A stretch of 64,000 bases of DNA. It comes from Bugula neritina (Eukaryota > Bryozoa > Gymnolaemata > Cheilostomatida > Bugulidae). Of the stretch, positions 55,101 through 64,000 are shown piece by piece (the stretch's first letter is position 1; every line of letters starts with the position of its first letter). The stretch lies in assembly GCA_964035545.1 (NCBI GenBank), contig OZ037766.1, positions 5,123,722 to 5,187,721 on the forward strand, read 5' to 3'. A model generated the notes under the pieces. It was not told the origin of the DNA. It saw only the letters and a program-made list of their open reading frames with translations, and ran no database searches. The position numbers and the translations under genes were made by a program.

Positions 55101-58100
55101 CCATTTCAACTCAAACTGAGGACAAGGAAAATACTCAGAAGTCTTCTGCAAAAAAGTCTGTAAAGAAATTAGAAAGAAACAGTTTGACAGAACCTAAGTG
55201 CAAACAGAGGTTTGTTGTGGCTATTTATAGATTTAATCTGGATTTGATTTTTATTATATTAGTTCATTGAGTCTGTTATGTGTGCTAAACATCTGGCTGT
55301 AGTGTTTAGTGTTCCCCTAATTTCAATTCAAGACTGTCATAATATTTAATTACCAAATATTGATATTTATGTAAAAAGTATCACATCTAAACTTCTTTTT
55401 GTGATTTTGCATTCTAGTCTAAATTTAGTTTCTTGAATATAAATTACAGATCATTTTTACTAGTGACTTTGTGCATTAAAGTAATCAAATATTTGCCTTT
55501 ACTATGTTATAATATATTTTCTTGCATGTAAAATTTTGTGCAAAATTAATGATTTATTCCGACTAGCTCTTCTGTTTCAATTTAACAAAATTTGATTATT
55601 GAGTTTTAGCTATATTCATCTACTGAATAAGAAAGCAAGTCCTTTTAGCTTTAAATAACTGGTTTTATAAAGTTGGTCCGTTTCCTGTTAATTATTCAGA
55701 GCATCAAGAGATCAAGCTGCAGCGCCCTCTATAACTGACAGCAGGAAGTCTGCTGAGAAGGTGAAGTTGTCTTCTTTAAGAACTTCTCAAAAAGAACACG
55801 ACGTCGATGAACTGCTGCAGGCATCTCTTCCACTGAAAGATAAGTTGTCGTCAGCTCACAATGAAGATGAGAAGAATGTATCTCAGGTAGATGTGCTGCA
55901 GTTCTTATATTCAGTTTACTATACATTACTCATTTCTATACAGAATGTAATTTCATTGTTTGTAGCAACATATTCTAATCAATGAAAAGTTGTCATCCGA
56001 TTTTTGTTGGTGAACGAGCATTAGTTAAAAGTCACAGCCATGTTTTCTCCAGCAGTTTCTTTACATTTATTTAAATTCTCAAATCATTTACTCCTTTTCC
56101 AAGTTATCTTCTTTACTCAATTCACTGGCTCGTACATATACTTACTTACTCCTACATGTACTTACTTGCATTTGCTCTAATATTTTTTAAATATAAGTTT
56201 GTGTTGTCCACTGAGCTTAACCAGCTGTCGCATGTTTTGGTTTACAGAAAGAAGTCTCAGAGGAATTTGTATTCACCAGTTCTCAAGAAATTGGAGATCT
56301 ATTAGTTGAAAGGTTGCGAGCATCAACTAATATTCAAGGTAGATTACCACCTGCTATTTACTGTTTCTAGCTCTAAATATTATTCGTGTGGACTAGTATG
56401 TTATAAAATATTCAGAATTCAAACTAACAATAATTATATTGAGATGCGCTGAAGGAGCAAATAGGGTGTTTATTTTCTATTTTATATTTTTAGGTGTATT
56501 TTTACATGATGAAAATTTAATTCACACTAAATAATAACAATGCTCAATATAATAATATTATAACAATATTGCTGATATCTATGTGTTATTGTATTTTACA
56601 TTGTTGAAAGGATTGTTAGTAGATGCTATTGTTATGCACAATGTCATGTTATAAGTTAGAAGTTACTTCTAGACTACTCGTGTTATAGACAGAGCCGCAC
56701 TCGACAGTGAAATACAACTCCTCTCATACGAAATGTCTGCTTTTCTACGGAAGATTGCTCGTCGTAATGGAACTAATGTAGATCAGCTACTTCTGCCTTT
56801 CCAGGTAATTATTGTGAATATGCAAAGTAATCAAGTTACTTTCACAACTGATTAACTGATACTATAGTGACTCATACTGATTAATAGTGACTGATAGTAA
56901 CTAGTACTGACTGACAGTGATTGACACTAACTGATAGTGACTCATACTGACTAATTGTGATAATTCGGACTATTCTAGTTTGTTAGTGTTTAATGTTACA
57001 AGTCATCTGACAGTTAGTACTTACTCTAAAAATTTAATTTTAAAACGGTCCATCAAATTTTGTGACTTCTGGTAGTAGAATTGTTCAAACAAGTAGACAG
57101 AGTGTTTGTTTCTGGTTGTTAACATTAATTATTGTAGTGATACACTTTGTTAGCTATGTTCTATTTTATTAGAGGGAGTCGAGAGAGCTGAAGGAAGAGG
57201 TGAAACAGCTAAAGACTCAACTGGCTAATATAAGATCAAACTCTAACAAAGTGGGAGATAAACAGCTCAGCTGTGACTTGTCTCTTAAAGGTGACACAAG
57301 TAATACTATCTAGTTAATCTCTTAAATTATATTTGTATAGTTTGATTCTCTTCCATACTTTTAACAGTCTGATTAGCTCCTTAAATAATTTTTTTTACAG
57401 ATTTTACATTCTTTACTTAGCTTAGGGGTATGTGTTTGTGTGGGGAGTTGCAGCAAATTTTTGTTCAAGAACTTTTAGCTCAGTTAAATTCACTTGACTT
57501 CTAAGCATAGATCTTTTCAAATTATTTTTTTTAGTTGATACAGTCATTCTCTAGTGTTTACTAATTATCACCTACCTTATTGATAATTGGATAAGAAGTT
57601 TTAAATTTTGCCCATAAACTTTTATTTTAGTCACACAAATCCATAAACAAAATAATTTCATAGGAGTACTTGGAATTTAGGTATAAATATAAACATTCTT
57701 TGCAATCAACTTGAAAGCCTCAGTATTATAATATTTTAATACGATTTTCAAACAATTTTTTTCACAAATTTAGTTTTAAAGTTGTATAAAAATTTAATTT
57801 AGTTTTGACTCAACTTATTTTTAGTTTATTCTTTTTTATTCATATTTTTAGAAAAGCAAAAGTTTATTCAACGAAAGAAACTATCAACACATGATTTGTA
57901 GCAGAATGATTGCCTTCGCCACATCCAGGTTCATGCTTTACGAGTTTACAGTCCTATTGTTTCTATGTTGTAGTAATATCTGCTGAAACTCATAACACCA
58001 AACTGTCCAATCAGCTGGCGGATGTTGTGACGGAACTGAATCAAGAAAAGTTAAAAGTACATCAGCTGACTGCTGACCTAGCTAAGTTCACTAAAACCGG

Positions 58101-61100
58101 CAGCGGCTCATCTAAACAGGTTGGCTTCCACACAAGTGATGGCCTGAAATGTGTTTTTTATTTGAATCTTTCAGTAAATTTACTATCAAATAAATGAGCA
58201 ACCATGCTAAATGTTGTACTTGTTTAGTGAGTGTACGTACAGCTGGCATTTCTGCTTTGTAACTAAACTGTATATGATTTTTAAAAAAAAATTTTAACTT
58301 TCTCTTCTAACTGAGTAAGCATGTCAGCTAATATCTTAAATTTTTTTTAACTTCAATTATTCAAAAGTTTTTATAACTTTTAGCAGAGTGCTTCCGGAGA
58401 TAAAGATAATACAAAACGAAGACTGCAGTCACTACAGCAATCAATGAGGTTTATAGCCTATGATTCTACATATCCTACTAGTCTAGTAGCATGCGTGACG
58501 GGCATAGCCTCTGTACCTAGTGTAATAAGTAAATATTGGTACATGTGCCATCTATATGGGCTCAAACTCCACAACATGAAACAGTCACATGTTTACTGCT
58601 ACTACAGACCATTTTATGCTATCCAATCAACATATATATGTATAAGTACCAACTGGTGTAGTTATAAATTTGCTGTTGCATTTCTGATTGGTTTGATATT
58701 GTAGACTCATTCACACTATGCTCACTGATATAGCATCACACTGTGAACTGGAGACGGCTAAGCATATTAACCCAGTGATAGAGTTGTGTTCTCGTCGACT
58801 TATTGAAAGCATGAGTGATGTCACAGTACCTCCCACAACGGTAAGGTTTTCTACATGATTTCCAAGTTATCATTCCCTTTTATTATACTTTAGCTGTCTA
58901 TGAGGACAAGCTCTATCGATTGTTTTGAAAATTAAGTTGAATAATTTTGGATTTGATTGGTTGAAGTTAAGAAGTTGACATTCACAGCAACTTATCACTT
59001 TAAGTTTTGGCTGAAAATATCAGTTAGTGTAAATTTAGTTTTAAAGTTATTGTGTGAGCAATTAAAATGGTTACATGTATAATTATAATTATCATTGATT
59101 CAACATAGTTACAAGTTATCTTCTCTTGTAATGTTATAAAATTCCTCAACTGAATAAGTTAGACATAGGTTAATACAGATACTCAAACACAGTAGATAGA
59201 TTCATGAGAATTCTAGCTCCGTATGGGTGGGCCTTTATCAGCACCAAGTACACACTTATAGGAGCATGTGCACCCATATCCGCTAATAGATTTGTGCTAA
59301 TAGAAATCAAATAACCATAATTTTTATTTCTATAAAAATAGAAACAATTAATAATAACACTGTGTGATTCTGTTAAATAATGCATAATCTATTTAGTAAA
59401 TTCTGTACACATGCAACCATCAGCACCATATTATTTTGATTGGAAGAGCTTTTCTAATTAAAAAAGCCTATTGATGATTGTGACTATATGAATAATGTGT
59501 GTAATGATTATATAGCATTGCAAAGCCTACAGTACCTCATAGTATAGTTCACATCATACTTATAACTCAAAGTGTCACTTGGAAATATTGATTTCCAGCT
59601 GCTGGTCATTAGCATCAATCATTGTGGAAGTAGACATTCACTGCCTCTAGCTTAGAATATATGAGTTGAGGACAATAAAGTCAGTCCGAATGCACTTTCT
59701 ATAATAAATTATCAATTTGTATGAAATCTGTCAAAATGATAAATAACTTGGCAGCTCAACATCAAAGGTCATTCATCTAAAAGTTAAGGCTTCTGATTTA
59801 TCGACTGAAATTAAATGTTGCTGGTATGCAATCTGTACACATAATCATGCCGACTACAGAAACAATTCTAGCTGATTTTGACACATGCATTTTTTAATAT
59901 TAGTAATTAATAAATTATTTCTAGAGAAAAAAAATCTTTGGTCCTAATATGTTGAAGTACCCACATGTATCCTAGTCATACTTGGCAAAAAGTAGAGCTC
60001 ATGAATATCTGGATGACTCACATTCACAGTAATGTATGAGTAAAAGCTGAGTTCGCGATGAAAAATGTAACTCAACCAAATACTTGTGTCTGATCAGTCA
60101 ACCTAATTGCTGTGACACTGGCTATAAAATCAGTCTTGATTTTCTTGGTGTATCTAACAGAACATACTTATTAATAGTGAATCATAATGTGGATTCAATA
60201 TAACCCACCAAAATACAGTCACTGCTATCGGACAAAATAGCAGGGCAGCAACAGACAGCAAAATTGTACCATGTTCTAGTTATCCCAAACTCTCTTGGTA
60301 ACATTTGATATGTTTGTTCCTTAATCATCCTGGTAGCTGTTATCTTGCCAAGTTATACTTTCTATATAATTTGGAGTTGTGACACCAACTCATGGTAAAG
60401 TACTCTCGCACTGCAATACTTACGCAAGGCTCCCTCCATCAGCAATTTAATTGCTTTGCTTGAAAAGTTATTAAAATTTGCTGACAAATCAATAATGCCA
60501 TGTAATTTTCTATTATTTTCTCACGTATTTCAAATAAATCTATTTTTATCAACAGCAATTTAATGTACAGATTCAACTTTCAGTCCTGACTTATCAAGGC
60601 ACATAGTTCTATGCCAACAACCCGCACACAGTTGAGATATAAAATTATAAATATCTTGAATAAATATTATTCGCAGTAGTTTACTGATTCAATACATAGA
60701 TAACATACATAGCTACAATTAGCTCCCCTGTGGTTATTGTCTGCCATCATCTCACTATCATCCCATACAAATATGCAAACTGATTGTAACTCAATTTGCT
60801 TTGCCTTCATGTGATACTGTTGTATAGTTGGTAATCATTCTACTCTATTATTGGTGATGACATCAATTTGACTTTATTGTCATTAAAAGCTATTTTGATG
60901 TGTGAAAAAGCTTTACCACGCAATGGGTAATCAAAACAAATTGTTTTGATGTAATATGTTTATTTTGGTGTGCTGATGATGTATTAAGTTTTATTCAAAT
61001 TTAAATTTTATTTTAATTTCATTTGTAGAATTGTCTTCTTTAGAGTAAAGTAGGGTTGATAGAATAATATTATACATTTCGTTGTAATATTTCTTTTTGA

Positions 61101-61280
61101 AGACTGTAAGATTTTATAGCATTGGATATGAATTCTGTAGCATTAGTATATAACTTTATAATCTGCTATTTCTGATGTTGCCACTATTTCAGATGAACAC
61201 AAACAACAACGGAAGGTGGGAAAACAAACCAGAGAATCTGGTGGAACTCGTATCAGCAGGTCTCACACGGGCCAGGCTAG
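52128..61280 (+). CDS. CCDC14-like coiled-coil protein, probably centrosomal; 3' end not seen
   Basis: Exons in agreeing phase: 52128-52178, 52851-52969, 53512-53665, 53913-54035, 54604-54788, 55005-55209, 55700-55886, 56248-56338, 56689-56804, 57173-57290, 57974-58119, 58384-58448, 58705-58840, 61193-61280, ending at a GTATGT donor. At least 585 codons follow the ATG at 52156, which may be the start or internal, since an acceptor precedes it. The N-terminal region (RDYSLYSSTTDEA, HHDLDKCAQILNEVLDNGAG) resembles CCDC14 (GYSIHSDSES, LDGCASLLRDIL). Next come a basic Ser/Arg-rich stretch (TRRRRSASTNSVSTSSLRSS), HVTISTQTEDKEN, and a coiled coil from about residue 380 (ESRELKEEVKQLKTQL, HNTKLSNQLADVVTELNQEK). 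CCDC14 is a centriolar-satellite protein. The match is by eye and moderate. Confidence 0.75.
52548..52830. repeat. Imperfect minisatellite of about 26 bp
   Basis: About ten copies built around TATGTTAATATATTATTACT in the first visible intron of the CCDC14-like gene, ending just before the exon at 52851. Confidence 0.8.
58841..61192. other. Large intron of the CCDC14-like gene
   Basis: 2.35 kb with no exon that fits the reading phase (phase 0 on both sides) and no repeat that I recognise. Confidence 0.5.
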
Positions 61281-64000
61281 GTATGTACTTCCTGTTTCGG
61301 TCTGAAGATACTTCCTGGTCTCTTATTGAGCATTAGTGACTCTTAGGTCCCTTTCTGGCTCTTCTTTCCAGTGTGCTGCCTTTACAGCATAGCTGTGTGC
61401 TGCCTGTACAGTAGAAATGCTGGTTCAGTTGCCAAGTAGATTTGATAGAATAAAATATTTTCTCTCAAAGGCTTACAGACTGCTTTTCCCAATCATAATG
61501 ATAATATTTTTGAATCAAACACTGCACTGATTCAACAGTAGACATATTATAATGGTGGAATGTAGTTGACTTTACCATGTAAACAGAGGCCACAGTTGCT
61601 GGTGCACCTGGAACACTGTCCATCTGCATTATTATTAATAAGATTGGACTTCATAGTTGTTATAAGTACAGGTCCTTTAGTGCAACTCTCCTGTTATTAC
61701 TGGTAGCGTTTTTTGATGATGGTGTAACCCTATTGTTATTATATAGTTGAGTGACATTACTTGCCCTTATGACGTCAGCTCTAGCTCTAAGCATGAGTCA
61801 GTGAGATCTAACCAGGATTCGATGTGTTGTGAATTATAACAGAGTAGCAGTGTGTGGGTAGGCAGTTCAGTTCATCTGCTATTCCAATAGCAACTTTCAG
61901 TTTTCCTTTTTGTATTCTGTACTGCAAGACATGCTTAGTTTATGTCACTGCTTACTTGTAACTAGGCTGTGTTCTCAATATAAATAGACTGTGTTCTCAA
62001 TATAAATAGACTGTGTTCTCAATATAAATAGACTGTGTTCTCAATATAAATAGACTGTGTTCTCAATATAAATAGACTGTGTTCTCAATATAAATAGACT
62101 GTGTTCTCAATATAAATAGACTGTGTTCTCAATATAAATAGACTGTGTTCTCAATATAAATAGACTGTGTTCTCAATATAAATAGACTGTGTTCTCAATA
62201 TAAATAGACTGTGTTCTCTGTGCACAAGAGCAACGTACCTAGTAGTTGAGCGGGCAGGCATACCCTTAGTACTAGTTAACATCTGGTGGCAAATGATATT
62301 TATACAAACTGGTCACATTTCCTCTGTAAGCTAGGTCATTCAACCCAAATGGAAGAACTGCCCACATATGTAACTAGTCATAATAGACTGGGGGGGAGCA
62401 ACCTATGGCCATTGAGCCTTTCTCAGTTCCCACCGTCTTGTTAAGGTCATTACACCCTGAGGATGTGAAGCTATTCGTGGCTTATTAGTAGAAACTGCTA
62501 AGCATATGGTAGAGTATGGAAAGAGCACTTGTGGCAGGTACTCCAACTTCCACTGACCATATACTAGTGTCCTCACTTGGACAGCTCATATTATATACTA
62601 GTGTCCTTCAGTAACTTATATTGATATAATTACAGCATGCAGGCTGCAAAGCAGTGGCACTAAAGTGAATGTATCCACTATCTTGGTGTGGGTCTGCATT
62701 TCACAAGTAAATTGATAAACATTCTCTAAACTCTATGGGTGCTCCTGCTTTCTTATTTACTTCAAACTTTAGATGCAAAGCATCTGCAACTGTGCATTTC
62801 TCCTTACTATGAAGTCCCAGGTTGAAGGGAATGAGCTGAATAATCATATAATTTATAATTTAGTACTGCCAGGAGCTGCAGGCTTGTTTCTCTTTAATAT
62901 TTAATAAGTTCAGCCCAACTCCCATGTGATTATTGTAAACCCAACCCACTTTTCCTTCTCATCTCATCATTTACCGGAGTATGAGTAAGGATACTACATG
63001 TTAAATCATGGATTTAAAACGTTACACAAGTTGTAAAACCTGGATTCAGGTTATAAAACCAACTCTTTGAGGATTATCAAGTATTATACTTGTTCGGTTT
63101 ACTTTCAGTAGAGTTGTCTCCCCTCTTGACTCGCCGCTAAATTTTCAAATAATCATATTTCATGTTGATTGCTCAACTCTTGTTAATCATGTTAAGGTAT
63201 TCTAAACATCCCACCTATTATGCTGTAACATAGCTTACAATGCTTATTAGAAATAACACATTGTTGGTAGCATTGAGTAATTTTAAGGAATGAAACAATA
63301 GGAATGGTTATTGAATGTAACTGTATAATAATATAGAATGTCAGTTTGAAATGTTCATCTGCTGGTCTTTGAAATCAACAATATTCCTGAAAATAGTGAA
63401 CTATTATAGTGCAGCACCTGTCAGAGTAAAATATGGTGAGGGAAACTTACTTATCTATTAACATATCACTTATATTACTACTACGGCACAGTCTTTGTTA
63501 CCTGTTGACTATTATACTAACATTAAATTACTATCTCAGACTATACTGAAGGCTTTATAACTCAGTGCAAACCTGATTCAGCATTTTAAGCCTTAATATT
63601 ATGATGATTTATGCCAAAATTCATGTGTTGAGTTGGTGAGATATTCTCCACGGTGTGTTCAGGTGTGTTGTGAGACCACAGGTGTACATGTGTTGTGTAG
63701 CTTACCTGAGTCTGGTAATCAGTCAAACTGGCTCATGTTTTTCATGTCACCCCTGTCAAGTATAACACATAAGACAGAATTTATAGTTCTGCTAAGGGAA
63801 ATATTTGTATGTATATCTGTGTATTTATATGGTTCTTATCATATATTGCGTATGCTGAGCTATAATTTATTAATATATTATTGTTTTACTGGCGATGCTT
63901 TAAAATAGCATGAATTTCACTTTTTTATTATCTATTATTATTTCTTATTGCCTGTTGGGGTGGAGGACAGCTATAGGATGCTAACAGCTATTGCGTTATT
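61281..64000. other. Right-edge region, probably intron or 3' part of the CCDC14-like gene
   Basis: The last exon ends in phase 1 at 61280 with a donor, so another exon must follow. I could not find one with confidence. The open frame at 63633-63908 lacks family similarity. Apart from the 22-bp minisatellite, nothing else is recognised. Confidence 0.45.
61966..62218. repeat. 22-bp minisatellite, nearly perfect
   Basis: About 11.5 nearly identical copies of a 22-base unit, CTGTGTTCTCAATATAAATA plus GA. The homogeneity suggests recent expansion. Confidence 0.97.

Overview
The window is nuclear DNA of an animal. It is AT-rich, and its genes are split by many short GT-AG introns. It holds clear orthologues of LRRC40, an ADAR RNA editor and a SMARCC subunit of SWI/SNF, plus a cytosolic tRNA-Val gene with internal A and B boxes, LINE and SINE debris, and many minisatellites. 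The protein matches suggest an invertebrate, probably a lophotrochozoan; I considered a bryozoan, but the sequence alone does not prove the phylum. Exon models were built by hand from splice consensus, reading-frame continuity and remembered family sequences. No search was run.

Layout: 1-1981 holds a TA tract and a hammerhead ribozyme-like sequence (1212-1287). A serine-rich protein I do not recognise lies on the minus strand (1982-4802, 3' end outside the window). LRRC40 (7817-15969, minus, 14 coding exons) is complete and full of minisatellites, several of which touch its splice sites. After a low-complexity divergent spacer comes ADAR (20029-30706, plus). It has four double-stranded RNA binding domains, a deaminase domain with all catalytic residues, a tRNA-Val in one intron, and an apparent internal alternative first exon at 23909. 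SMARCC (31431-38153, minus) faces it tail to tail and lacks the usual N-terminal module. A second divergent spacer leads to two paralogous leucine-rich-repeat genes placed tail to tail (41175-45264 plus; 45871-50033 minus) with almost identical exon lengths. One has acquired a 1.27-kb foldback element and the other a LINE fragment. A third divergent spacer leads to a CCDC14-like centrosomal gene (52128-61280, plus) that probably runs off the right edge.

From LRRC40 onward the genes alternate strand, so divergent spacers (about 16-20, 38-41 and 50-52 kb) alternate with short convergent ones. All three divergent spacers, and not the convergent ones, carry the same degenerate TAATACTAATAGT-type low-complexity DNA.

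The items most worth follow-up are the hammerhead ribozyme-like sequence, tandem 22-bp duplications that copy whole 5' splice sites in two LRRC40 introns, the possible two-promoter ADAR gene that would switch between four and two dsRNA-binding domains, and the large intronic inverted repeat, whose transcript would be a natural ADAR-type substrate. I see no operons, CRISPR arrays or prokaryotic systems.
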